A stretch of 64,000 bases of DNA from Janthinobacterium fluminis (GTDB lineage: Bacteria > Pseudomonadota > Gammaproteobacteria > Burkholderiales > Burkholderiaceae_D): positions 1-64,000 of the forward strand of contig NZ_JAQQXR010000012.1 of NCBI RefSeq assembly GCF_028595325.1, read 5' to 3'. Each line of letters starts with the position of its first letter. The first letter of the stretch is position 1. Shown here piece after piece: positions 1 through 11,000 of the stretch. Position numbers and translations under genes: made by a program. The notes under the pieces were generated by a model that ran no database searches, was not told the DNA's origin, and was given only the letters and a program-made list of their open reading frames with translations.

Positions 1-146
1 GTGCTCATGCGCTCAAACGTTTCGGTGACGTACTGCGATGGGTAAGGGATCGCGGCGGCAAGCCGGCGACCAGCTTGTCAAGCACGGCCTTGGCGCGAAA
101 CAGGGCCATGCTGCGACGGGGGATATGATCGCACGAAACTAATCAC
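1..146. other. Left-edge segment, no supported gene
   Basis: No complete gene is visible here. On the plus strand one frame is open from base 3 to a TGA near base 128. It could be the C-terminal tail of a gene entering from the left, but the 41 residues match nothing I recognise. The minus strand also has a short open frame beginning MALFRAKAVLD. The segment is too short to decide between them. Confidence 0.3.
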
Positions 147-671
147 CTACCTAGCCGTCCCGTCCATATCTGTTTGTTGACAGTGGCCTGGCGCCCAATC
201 CGCCGATGAAGCAAATGCCATCAGCTTTGTCAAAGCCATTTTCTTTGCTCTATTCCCGTCCGCCTTGTGCATCTGTAAAGCCCGAATATGGCACGCAATG
301 AAATCTGCATCTTTCCTATTCGCAGCCTCTGCTTCTAACTTTCTTAAAAAATGCATTACAGGATAACGAGCCAGTATTGCAGTATACCAATACTGCAATT
401 CAGCTAATCTTCCGACTGCAAAACAAAGTTGGATTACACGTTCCAGTAGCTCTTTGTCTTTGAACTGCCTAAGAACAACTCGAAGACCAAGGGCGCGCGC
501 ATTGGCCTTGGGATGAGTAAGCAGCTGATTCACAATTTCCCAAACACTTTCAGTGTCTAATGTCTGAAGTAAAACAACGATCGAGTTTTCAAAGGCAGAA
601 TCCAAAGTGGCCGTTGAGATGCATTCCCGCGCCTCGGATAGAGTACTAAAGATAGTGGATTTATTAGTCAT
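147..671 (-). CDS. Putative immunity protein of an orphan toxin module
   Basis: This encodes a 174-residue, probably cytoplasmic and helix-rich protein with no signal peptide or membrane segment. I do not recognise the family. The immunity role is inferred from context. Its ATG at 671 overlaps the TAA stop (664-666) of the toxin-like reading frame upstream, and such overlap is typical of toxin-immunity pairs. A TTG eight codons further upstream (695) is possible. The ATG is preferred because an AAGG ribosome-binding sequence lies about 9 nt before it. Base composition is clearly more AT-rich than in the exoprotein gene, as is usual for displaced immunity genes. It could equally be an unrelated hypothetical protein. 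Confidence 0.6.
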   Translation of the reverse strand: MTNKSTIFSTLSEARECISTATLDSAFENSIVVLLQTLDTESVWEIVNQLLTHPKANARALGLRVVLRQFKDKELLERVIQLCFAVGRLAELQYWYTAILARYPVMHFLRKLEAEAANRKDADFIACHIRALQMHKADGNRAKKMALTKLMAFASSADWAPGHCQQTDMDGTAR

Positions 672-1110
672 GCTTATACGCCTTAAATTTATCAAGCGGC
701 AGCCTGACCGAACTTTCCCAACTCGATTGAATTGGCTCGGGAAGATAGTGCCCAGAAGTATTATCCCAAAAATTCAATATCCCTTTAGTGCTCTTGCCAG
801 AACCAAAATAAATCTATCCAGCATAATCCACGGCATTACCACTCGCTATATCAACGTGTCCTTGGAACGCATCACCTGTGCCAACATACACTTTACCGTC
901 CTGTACCACGAAGTTGTAGGAGCCTTTGGGGGTACGAGGTTTACCTGAGCCAAATATTTTCCAACGCCCATCACCAGTCTGCCGTAGTTCAGCCCGACCA
1001 AGATTAGTCGGATCAGGCAAGTCGTTCTCAAGCGTATTGACGAATTTCCCGTTTGCTCCACGCAGTTGAGATCCTTCGGCATTAAACAAAAACCGCTCAC
1101 CTGAACCCAC
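664..1110 (-). pseudogene. Orphan polymorphic-toxin C-terminal domain with in-frame amber stop
   Basis: The frame reads from a GTG at 1110 to a TAG at 814-816, giving 98 residues ending in ...NAVDYAG. After that single TAG the same frame stays open to a TAA at 664-666 and encodes about 49 more residues. These include the stretch ILNFWDNTSGHYLP, which resembles the W-x-N-x-S-G-H-Y end of several polymorphic-toxin domains as I recall them. The residue after YAG in such domains is often Glu, so a GAG-to-TAG change is the simplest explanation. The frame is also open upstream of 1110 to a TGA at 1150-1152 with no ATG, so the natural N-terminus (a CdiA-type delivery part) is missing. The frame's true stop overlaps the next gene's ATG. 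It is probably an inactivated donor cassette. The toxin activity is unknown. Confidence 0.6.
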
Positions 1111-1126
1111 CGTGCTATTTGCTCCG

Positions 1127-1624
1127 TTAATTCTGCTCGCAAGCGGAATTCAACTGCTTACCGTACCTATTCACCCAGTCCAGTAACGGATACATGCTTT
1201 CATCAACGACCCAATGACCTTTTCGGACCATCGCGGGCACGCGATTGATTACCAGTCCGATTAATGGATCGAACATTGCCTCCCGTCCTATAGTAGACGG
1301 ATGTCCCGACTCACATAGTGCCGCCCACTCCAACGCACGCATGACAAACACCTTATCATAAGAAAGTGGCGATTGCCCGGCCAATTTTTGACCTTCATCA
1401 GCGATCGATTGTTGAACATGTACATCTTGCACTCCCAATACTTGAAGTGGACTTGCAAACGGAGTCACCCCCTGATTCGAAGCCTGCTGATTCTCCAAGA
1501 TAAAGCGCGCATACATTTGTAGGTATGCAGTTGTGCCCTCCAAATCCTTGTGATCCGCTGGTTGAGGTGCAGCAGCCCAATTTACAGCGCGGAGTGCATT
1601 CAATATTTTTTCAGTATTAGTCAT
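1127..1624 (-). CDS. Hypothetical immunity-like protein
   Basis: This encodes a 165-residue soluble protein with no recognisable domain, signal peptide or membrane helix. It starts MTNTEKILNALRAVNW. Its ATG (1622-1624) overlaps by 4 nt (ATGA) the stop of a short open remnant at 1621-1737, and its stop lies close to the beginning of the downstream toxin-tail frame. It sits in a row of small AT-richer genes directly behind the large exoprotein gene. That position is where CdiA-type loci keep immunity genes and orphan toxin/immunity cassettes. The immunity function is inferred from position and overlap only. Confidence 0.55.
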   Translation of the reverse strand: MTNTEKILNALRAVNWAAAPQPADHKDLEGTTAYLQMYARFILENQQASNQGVTPFASPLQVLGVQDVHVQQSIADEGQKLAGQSPLSYDKVFVMRALEWAALCESGHPSTIGREAMFDPLIGLVINRVPAMVRKGHWVVDESMYPLLDWVNRYGKQLNSACEQN

Positions 1625-1737
1625 AGAATTGGCGTTCCCGATGCGCCAGGTAATCCTTCACCTGCCCGCCCACCATATAGCAACCGTTGCACCGGTGACT
1701 CAAGTTGCGGGCCGACCAATGTATTTACTCCAATAAC
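1621..1737 (-). pseudogene. Short toxin-remnant-like open frame upstream of an immunity-like gene
   Basis: Between the exoprotein's immunity gene and the 165-residue gene there is an open frame of 38 codons after a TAA at 1738-1740. It contains VGPQLESPVQRLLYGG and ends in GASGTPIL followed by TGA. That TGA overlaps the next ATG as ATGA. A GGAG sits about 8 nt before an in-frame TTG. It may be the last piece of a displaced exoprotein C-terminus, or a small coupled leader ORF. I do not recognise a family. Confidence 0.3.
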
Positions 1738-1742
1738 TTAAT

Positions 1743-2039
1743 TCAAATTTGCGGGCTCCCCAGCACAGCCTCAATATCGATTAAAAAATTACTTACTTGA
1801 TCCAGCGGACATTCAATGAGGCATGAATCAATCGTTTGCAGTAATTTTGGTTCATTGCCGATGGTCCGCAACTTCTCAACGACCTCTCGTGTGAAGTCGC
1901 GTCGGCTTTCGTCGAGTACGCAAATGCCACATCGCTCGTCCCCATATGCGACAACAGCGGTATGATTTCCTACCGTCCACCATTCGCGACGTCCCAAGAT
2001 ACCCTTGGCCTGTCCTTTAATTAATTTAATGGCCATCAT
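1743..2039 (-). CDS. Presumed cognate immunity protein of the CdiA-like exoprotein
   Basis: This encodes a 98-residue (or 97, from the second ATG) soluble protein with no known domain that I can name. Its first ATG (2037-2039) overlaps the TGA of the giant exoprotein gene (2036-2038) as ATGA, so the two are very likely translationally coupled. In contact-dependent inhibition loci this position holds the immunity protein, which binds and neutralises the C-terminal toxin in the cytoplasm. The immunity role is inferred from this arrangement. The specific partner would be the JAB-like domain at the exoprotein's C-terminus. Confidence 0.7.
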   Translation of the reverse strand: MMAIKLIKGQAKGILGRREWWTVGNHTAVVAYGDERCGICVLDESRRDFTREVVEKLRTIGNEPKLLQTIDSCLIECPLDQVSNFLIDIEAVLGSPQI

Positions 2040-5000
2040 TTCACCCGATAATTATCAAATTGGTCGAAGACGCTTCTACGTCCGGCACTATTAACGATCA
2101 CACTCCGCTGCTGGTTGAGAAGATCGAGGACGTAGCGGTCGCCTTGTGGCTTCCCAAAAACGCCAGATGCATCAAGAACAATATCGCTTGTACCAGGATG
2201 CGAGTGGCCCGACCATTTGTATCCCTGCTCCCGCAAGGCAGTAATTTCCTCTGGCAACAATGGCACACCGCGATCACTTCCTCGAATTACCAATCGCTGA
2301 CTTCCTCGTGTAAATAATGCAAATTCATCTCCTGTTTGGGCCGTCATTGCCGCCAGATCCGTTACGCTGACCTGTGACTTCCTAAATGTTAATTGTGACA
2401 ACGTTTCGGGAAGCTGATCGAGTACTCCCTGTTGTCGCGTGGATAGTTTTCCGTATCCCCACGCGATTTCGGCCGGCGAACTTGCTGCAATCGTGGTATT
2501 TGCCCCTGCCGCCACCCACCGCGCCGCGTTAGCGGCGGCGGCCGTGGCCAGCTTGCTCACCGCGTTCACCCCGCGAACAAGCGCTCCGCCGCCCCCAAGC
2601 AATCCTGACGCGACATTCAGATCTTTTTCAGTCTTGCGCGCAACGGCCTCATTGTAAGCCTTGGTGCCATCATCCGGTATCGCATTGGCGATCGGATCGC
2701 CATTCGTGCAGCCTGCCGCCGGACAGGATGCGGCCAGCGGGTAATACGCGGTGCCATCGACCATCACCGTCACTCGTTGGGTGCCCGGTGGCGCTGCCGG
2801 CAGCGACGGTCCGTTCGTATACACTGGTCCAAACGTCAGAATGTATGGACTCGCTTTTCCTCCCGTGTTTTCGATAATAAAACTGATCAATTCATTGCTT
2901 GGGCGCGTAGGCGGCTTTTCGAGCAGCGTGACGGAGTCGCCGCCAACAAAAGGTATCGTGGGATCTTCTTTGACGGTGTCCTGCACCGATATACCCGTCT
3001 TGATATTGACGTTCTTGACGAACGTCTCTTGCGTTCCCTCCCCGACGATCACGTTGCCCTGGCTATCCTTGAGGCCGGAATAGCGTAACGCCGCCAAGAC
3101 CTGCGCCGCCGAGAATTGGCCGCCACTCCTCGCCGCCAGTGCTTTGGCCGTCTTGCGATCCTCGCTATGCATCATCCGGTTGTTGACATCGGTATTGAAC
3201 GCCCCCGCCACGCCGGCTCCGCCGCCCGCCACCGCGCCGATGGCGCCCGCCGCCGCCGCGCTCAGCGCCTGCCTGACCGGCTCAGGCAAACCCATGTCGT
3301 CGATCAGGTCGCCAATGACAGGCATCGCCTTCGCGCTGAGTCCCGCCCCGAGCGCACCGCCCAGGCCGCCGCCCAGCGCGCCCGCCGCAGCGTGCGCCGC
3401 AACGCGGTACGCGCCGCCCTCGTCCCATTTCGCCGCTTCGGCCGCGTCGCCGCGGGCGATGGCGGCATCGCGCTGCCTGTCCGCATAGTCGCCTATGCCC
3501 TTGGCCGCCGCCTGCCCGAATGCCGCAGTGATCTGCACCTGCGCCTGCACCTCCTGCTCCATGCGTTTGCCGTCCCAGCCCTTGGCCAGCGCACCGCTGC
3601 CGTCCTTCTCGCTGCTCACGTCCCGGTTCAGCCCCGCCACCGTCTCCTCGCCTGTCTTGCCGGTCAGCGCCGCTTGCTGCGCGCCGTCGCGTATCGTCAC
3701 CGTCCCGCCGCTGATGCCGGCCGGCGTGCTGCTGTCCTGGCCGCCGCTGGCGCTGCCGATGCCGGCGCTGCCGCTCGGCGTGGCCTTCCCGTTCGCCGCG
3801 CTCTTGTCGGTTTCCGACGCGGCGCCGCTCTGGTCGCCCATCTTGCCGCTGAACGTCGCACCCAGGCTGAAACCGCTGGCCGCGTGCTCGTCCTTGTTCC
3901 GCAGGTCGCTGGTGCTCAAGGTGCCCGTGCTCAGCGCGTTTTTGCCTTCTCCTGCCGCCTTGTCCGAACTGGCCAGCACGCCCCCCTTCAAGTCCGTGTT
4001 GCCGTGGACCGCGACCTGGAAGCCGCCGTCGCCCGCCTTGATGCCGCTTTGCTCGGTCACGCTGGCGAAGTTACCCTTGGCCTTGCTTTGCGAGACACTG
4101 CCGCTGGCCGTGCTCACGCCGTAGCAGAACGGCGGAAGGCACAGGTTCACGCCGAAGCCGCCACCGCTTTGCTTGCTGTCGTAGCTGCTCGTGTCCTGCA
4201 GGCTGGCGATGCGCAGGTCGCCGCCCACGTCGGCCTTGACCGCGCCCGCCGCCAGCACGGCGCCGCGCAGCACGGTGTCGCCGCCGCTGCCCAGGCGCGC
4301 CGTATTGCCCGCCCGTACATCCGTGTTGCTCGCGTAGTCGTCCGCGCCGTTCGCGTTGCCGCGCGCATGGTTGATGCCCATGTTGAAGGTCATGCCGTTC
4401 TGCGCGCCGCCGGCCGCGAAGCCGACGCCGAAGCTGGCGCCGCTGCTGCTGTTTTTGCTCGTCTGCTTGCTGGTGTTGTGTGCAGCCAGCAGGGCGATGT
4501 CGCCGTCGGCCCGCAGCTCGACGTCGTTGCCGGCGTTGATCTTGCTGCCGACTACGGTCAGGTCGCTGTCCTTGCCCGCGCCGCCGGCGACGATGCTGAC
4601 GTCGCCGGCGGCCTTCACCGCGCTGCCGACCGCCTCGCTGCCGGTTTGCAGCGTGTTGCTCTCACTCTTGCTGCTGCCCAGACTGATGCTGATGCTGACG
4701 CCTCCGCCCCCCTGCGCGATGGCGTTGTACGCGGCCTGGCCCTTCACCGCCACCGTCGCCGCCGCCAGCGCCTTCATCCGTCCGTCCTTGGTCTTGCCGG
4801 CCGCCTTGCCCAGCTCGACGAGGTCCTTGCCGGCGCTGATCGCGTCGATCAACCCGATGCTAGCGCTCGCGCCCAGCGACACCTTGCTGAATTCGGTGTG
4901 CTCGCGCGCCATGCTGGTGTTGTAGGCTTCGTTGATCAGCACGCTTTGGGCGCCGATCGCTATGTCGCCCGGCAAGCCACCATCCACTCCCGTTCCCAGC

Positions 5001-8000
5001 GCCAGCACCTCGCTGGCCGTCTGGGTGTAGCGCGCCCCCGCCGTCAACGCCACGTCGCCGCCCAGGCTGGCGATCTGGCTGCCCGCCTGGCTCACGCCGC
5101 CAGTCGTGCCGTCCTGACTCGATTGCATCTTGCCGACCCAGGGCTTGAAGAAGCTGCCCCCGAAGCCGGACTGGCTGCTGCTGCTCTTGGTCACGCTGCT
5201 ATGCGTGTCCTGGGCGCTAAGCACGTTCAAGTCACGCCCGGCCGCCACGTCGACGTCACGGTCGGCGACGACCGTGCTGCCGCGCACGACGATGTCGCGC
5301 TCGCTGGCCAGCGCGACGCTCCCGCCGCTGACGCTGGCGCCCGCCTGCGTCGTCCCTTGCGCGCTCATGGTCTGCTTCGCCGCGCTGCGGCTGTAGCCGA
5401 TGCCGGTATAGAAATTCCCCGAGAAGCCGCTCTTTTTCACATCGATGAAATGGCTCTCGCTGTGCGTGTTGGTGGCCGAGGCGATCGTCAAATCGCGGCC
5501 GGCGGCCAGGCTGGCGGTGTCGTCGGCGCGCACGGCCGAACCGTTCAACGCCAGATCGTTACCGGCCAGCATGGCCACCGTCTTGCCGCCCAGGCTGCTG
5601 CCCAGGGCCTCGACCGTGTCCAGCGTGTCGCGCTTTGTCGTCGTCTTGCTGGACCACATGCCCTCTTCCTTCTTCCGGCTCGCCGCGTCGAAGTGGTGGG
5701 TCGCCACGCCCGCCGTGACGTTGATGTTGTTGCCGGCGCTGACCAGCAACTGGGCGCCGGCCTGCACGTCGCCGGCGCGCACGTTGACATCGTTCTTGGC
5801 GCTGAGCGCCAGGCTGCCCGCCGCCTGGATCTGGCTGCCCGCTTCGCCGCTGCGGTTTTCCTTGCGGTAGTTGGCCTCGTCGTGGATGTAGTTTTGGCTG
5901 CTGGACGTGGCCAGCGTGCCCACATTCAGGTCGCGCCCGGCGACGACGCCGGTGGCGCCATCCTTGCCGGCGTTGCCGATCACGCCAGCCAGCAGCTTGA
6001 CGTCGCGCCCGGCGACGACGTTCAGCGCGCCGCCATTCTCGTCCGTCACATACAGGCCCGCCACCTTGTCGACGTGGGTGCCGGCGAAGCTGGCTCCCCC
6101 GTATTTCAGTTCCGAACTGAGGGTGGTGCTGACGATGTTGACGTCGCGTCCCGCGCTGGCGAGCAACTCCTTCCCGGCCGTCAGCGTGCTGCCGCTGTTG
6201 TTGATGTCGTTGCCGGCCAGCGCTATCAGCGTCGCGCCCGCCTTCACCGTGGCCAGGGTGGCGTTGATGTCGTTCTTGGCGTCGAGGCTGACGCTGCCCA
6301 CGCCGGCGATCTTGCTGCCCGTGTCGGCGCTGCTGCCGTCCCGGCCCTGGTAGTCGGCGCCCCAGACCATGCTGGCGCCGTTGCCGGTGGTGACGACGCC
6401 CAGGTTCACGTTGCCGCCGGCCTTGACTAGGGTGGCGCCGTCCTTGCCGCTGTTGCCGATGACGCCAGCTTGCAGCGTCACGTCGCGCCCCGCCGAGGCC
6501 AGCAGCGTGCCGCCGTCGCCCGTCACGTATAGGCCGGCGACGCGGTCGATGCCCGTGCCGCTCAGGTCGATGGCGCCCAGCTTGCCCCTTGTGCTGCTGA
6601 TGGTGGCCGTCAGCTTGATGTCATGCCCGGCATCGACCGCCAGGGCGCTGTTCGCCGAAATGGCCCCGCCGATGTTGTTCAAGTCGTTTTTGGCGGCGAT
6701 GCCGACGGCCTCGCCGTGGATGCGCCCGCCCAGGTTGTGTACATTGTCCGCCGTCAGCCGGACGACGTCGCGGCCGGCGATGGTGCCGCTGTTGCTCAGG
6801 TCGCCGCCGAGCTTGATGTCGATGTCTTTGCCGGCCAGCAGCGCGCCGCTGACGTCGAGGTCGCCTTCGCGCAGGCGCACATACACTTGCGGCACCAGCG
6901 CCTTCTGGGTCGAGCCGTCGGCCAGCGCCACGTCGCGCTCGACCAGCCAGACGATGTCGTTGGTCAGCCCGGCCATCTGCTCGGCGGTCAAGGCCACGCC
7001 GGGGCGCAGATGCCATTGTTTCGCGTAGCTGGCGGCGGCGTCCATCAGGCCGCGGTATTGCTCTTCGTCGGCGCTGTAGTTGCCCAGGAAGCGCTGGCCC
7101 GTCAGTTCGGCGATTTGCTCGCGCACCAGGCGCTGCTCGTAGAAGCCGTCGCCCAGGCGTTTTTGTGTCACGGTGGGGTCCAGTTTCACCAGGCTCAACA
7201 GATAGTCGGAGTTGCTCCATTCGCGGTAGTTGGCGAAGCGGGGGTCGGTTTCGACCAGGTAGCGCGCGTCCGGTGCCGGGCTGACCTTGAACAGGCTGGC
7301 GTTGGGCAGCGTCACGGCCGGCGGGACGGTGCGCACCAGTTGCGCGCCACCCGATGGCTTGGCCGGCGCAACGGGCGCAACCGTGCCCACGCCGGCGGTG
7401 CCGCCGACGGGTTTCACGTCGCCGGCTGGGATGCCGGGCAATACCAGGATCGCGATCTGCGCGCCGTCGCCAGCCGCCGTGCGGGCGCGCTCGGCCACGG
7501 CACCGGTGGCCACGCCGACGGCGCCAGCCGCGCTGAGGCCATCCGTGCGCGTCGTCGACAAGGAACCGCTCGCGCCCGTCGCCGCGCTCGCGCCCAGGCC
7601 GCTGGCGCTGTTCACGCCGCCCACCTGCGTCGGATCTTTCGCTATGCTCGACACGTTCACGCCGGCATTGGCGCTGCCGGCGGCACTGGTGTTGCCGCTG
7701 ACGCCGGCGCTTGTCGCCGCCGCCGGCTTCGTGCCCGTCGCCGCCGCAAGCGTGTGTTGCTCGACGCGCGAACCGCTGAATGCCGCGGTGCTGGTGGTTT
7801 CCAGCTTGTACACCTCGCTCCGTATCATGAGGGGCGGCGCCATTTCAGTGCTGCCCTGATTGTCATTGAAGCGGTAGGTGGTGGCCGTGCCGACATCGCT
7901 CCTCGTTTGCGTGCCTTGCGTCGAGTTGTTTGTCAGCGTCGCCGGATCCATCGCCAGCAGGCCACCGGCGATAATATGGCTATTGTCGTTGAATACGTTT

Positions 8001-11000
8001 ACCGCCTTGATCGCCAGGTTGCCACCGGCAACGATGCGTCCGGGGTCGGAGCTAAGAATGGTGCTGCCGCGCGTGGTGCGCGAGTACTCGTATTCAGTCC
8101 ACTCATAATCTTTGTTAAATTTCCAGCATACCGAACCTGGCCCCACGCACGGCGGAGTGAGTTCCGAGGTGCGTTTCGACGCCCCCTTCGACTGGTATTC
8201 AAGAATCCATTCCGGCGTGTCGGCAGCGCCCGGCTGCGTCGAGAAATGGTTGTTCAGGTTGTTGACCTGGACCGCGTTCAGGTTCAAATTGCCCAACGCC
8301 TCGATGCTGGCGCTGGCGTTGGCGACGCTCCCCGCCTGCCCCGCCGCCTGCCGGCTCGCGTCGATGCTGCCGCCGATGGCAAGGTCGCCGGCGCTGAAGA
8401 TCAATGCATGCTCGTGGTTGTTGATGGTTTGCGCGCCGATGTCGAGGCGGGCGCGGGCGGCGATGGTCGCCGCCACGCCGTTTTCGACATCGTTGTTCAG
8501 GACGCCGGCGGCCACGCTCAGTTGGTCGCCGTAAATACGCCCCGTGCCCGTGTTGTCGAGCCTGGCCGCGTTCAGTTCGACGCGCAGGCCGTCGATCACG
8601 CCCCGGTTGCTCAACATCCGGGCGATGCTGAGCCGCGTCAAGCCCGCGTTGATGTCGCCCGTCGCCGTGTTGTCGATATTGTCGGCGCGGATGTCGAGGG
8701 TGCCGCCGGCCTGTAATTTTCCGGCATTGCCCAGGTTGCCGGCGACGATAAGGCTGACGTTGCGGTTGGCCGCGATTTCGCCGCCCGCGCCGTGGCTGTA
8801 ATTGCCCGTCACGTCAATTGTCAGGTCTTGCTTCGACAGCAGGCGACCGCCGCCGCTGATACTGGCGGCGCGAATGTCGAGGCTTTTCGCGGCGATCGCG
8901 GTGCCGTCCGCATTGGTGACGGCCAGGCTGCGGCTGGCGCCGTAGTCGCGCAGGCTGAGGGCGTTGCCCGCACTCAGCAGGCCCTGGCTGTTATTGACGG
9001 TGCCGGCCCCGTCGATGCTGAGATTGTTGTCCGCCCGGATGGCGCCTGTGGTGTTGTTCAGGTCGGCCGTCTTGACGACGACGTCCATGCCTTCGATACC
9101 TTGCTCGCTGCCTTTCGTCGCGCTGTTGTCGAGCGCCGCTGCGCTCAGCGTGACCGCAGCCCCGGTGCGCAGCAGTCCCTGGCGGTTGTCGATGCGGCCG
9201 GCGCCGGCGTTCAGGTCGATGTCGCCAACGGCTTGTATCTGCCCACCCTGGTTGTTCAGCCCGGCAAGATCAAGCTTCAGGCTGGAGCGCCCAACGATTT
9301 TCCCTGCGGCGGTATTGTCAATGTACCCGCTGCGCCCGCTGATGGCGCCGGCCGCGCCAAAATAGCCGCCCGCATTGTTCCAGTTGCCGATGTTCAGCTT
9401 GGCGGCGCCGCCGCTGCTGATGCCGCCCGCGCCGGTATGGCGCGCGGCATAGCCGGCTGCGTTGGTGTTGAGCAGCGCCTTGCCGCCGGTATCGATGGCG
9501 AGCGCCGTGCCGGCCTGGATCAGGCCCGCGTCATTGTCGATTGCGCCGCTTTGCAAGTCGACGCCCTGGATGCCGGCGATGGTTCCCAAACGGTTGTTCA
9601 GCGCCTGCCCATTGGTGTTGATCGCGACGTTGCCTCCGATGATGCTGGCGGCCCCGGTGTTTGCCAGCCCGCCATTGTTCAGGCTGACGTCGCCGGCGGC
9701 CTGGATTTTGCCGCCGTCGTTGCCGGTCGCGCCGATCGTAGCAAGCCGCACATTGCCCTGGATGGCGGCGAGTTTACCGCCGGCGTTATCGAAGCTTGCC
9801 GCCTTCAGGTCGACGTTGGCGCTGGCCGCCAGCAAACCTTGCGCATTGTCGAGGCCCTGGGCCGCAGCGAGGTCCAGATTGCCGCCGGCGGTGATCTGGC
9901 CGAGCTGGTTCAGGATCACGCCGCCGGCCACGGTGGCATTGCCGCCCGCGGCGATGGTGCCTTTGTTGCCATTGTCCAGCCTGCCGGCTGCGCTGATGTT
10001 CAAGCCGGCGGCGCCGGCCGCTTGCAGCGTGCCGCCCTGGTTATTCACCGTGTCGGCGCCGATGCTGGTATCGCCGTTGCTGGCGATGCCGCCGCCGCGG
10101 TTGTCCAGGTGACGGCCAACCACGATGCTGGTTTTGTCGCCGCCAAGCTGGGTAATGCCGCCCTGGCTGTTGTCCAGATTGCCTGCGGCGATGCTGATCT
10201 GCCGCGCGACGATGTTGGCGCTGCGGTGGTCGATGCTGTCCGCGCCCAGGTTCAGCGCGCCGTTGCTGACGATGCGTCCCCGTTGGCCATTGAAGGTGAC
10301 GGCATCGATGGCAAATGCGCCGCCGCCGGCGTGCTCCATGCTGCCATCGACGTTGATGACGGTGTGTGCGCCTAGCGTCAGGTTGCGGCTGTTGACAGCG
10401 ATGCGGCCGGAGGTATTGTCCAGTTGGCCGCTTGGCGAACTGACATTGATTGTCGTGTCGCCTGTACCGGTTTGGATGATTTTCCCTGTGCTATTGTTCA
10501 GTTTGCCAACTTGCACGGCCAACTGTCCCGCGCTCACGGCGCCGTGGATATTCGTCCAACTTTGCGCGTCTTGCGCCCGCGCGCTGATCGCCAGGGTGCC
10601 GGGGGTGCCCACTTCCGCGTTGCTGGTGCTGACGTTGCCGCTGTGGGCCGTGATGGCGATATTGGCGGCGCCGGTCTGGCTTCCCGCGATATCGACGAAC
10701 GCTCCACCCAGCGTCATGTCGCCCGCCGCGAGGTTCTGTCCCAAGGCAGCGATGCCTTGCGCGGCGCTGACGCTCAGATTGCCCGACTGCGCCAGTGCGC
10801 CGTCGAGCTTGACGCCGGCGCCCAGCAGGCTGGCCGCGCCACTGTGCAGGCTGCCGGCGCGAATGTCGACGTCGCCCAGGGCTGCAATTACCCCCTTGTT
10901 GCCGACCGTTCCGCTGGCGAGCAGGGTTTGCTTGCCGGCGGCGTATAGGTTGCCGCTGTTGTCGACGTTGTCGGCAACGGTGTGCAAATCGGCCCCGGCC

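Noticed and set aside
814..1110. Treating the 98-residue frame as a complete small protein
   Set aside because: The same frame continues after one TAG with conserved-looking toxin sequence and ends on the next gene's start, so an interrupted toxin tail explains it better.
3116..6430. Very long plus-strand open frames opposite the exoprotein gene (also 11177-15031)
   Set aside because: They lie antisense to a clear TPS exoprotein, are Ala/Arg/His-rich and have no domain. They are shadows caused by high GC and repeats.
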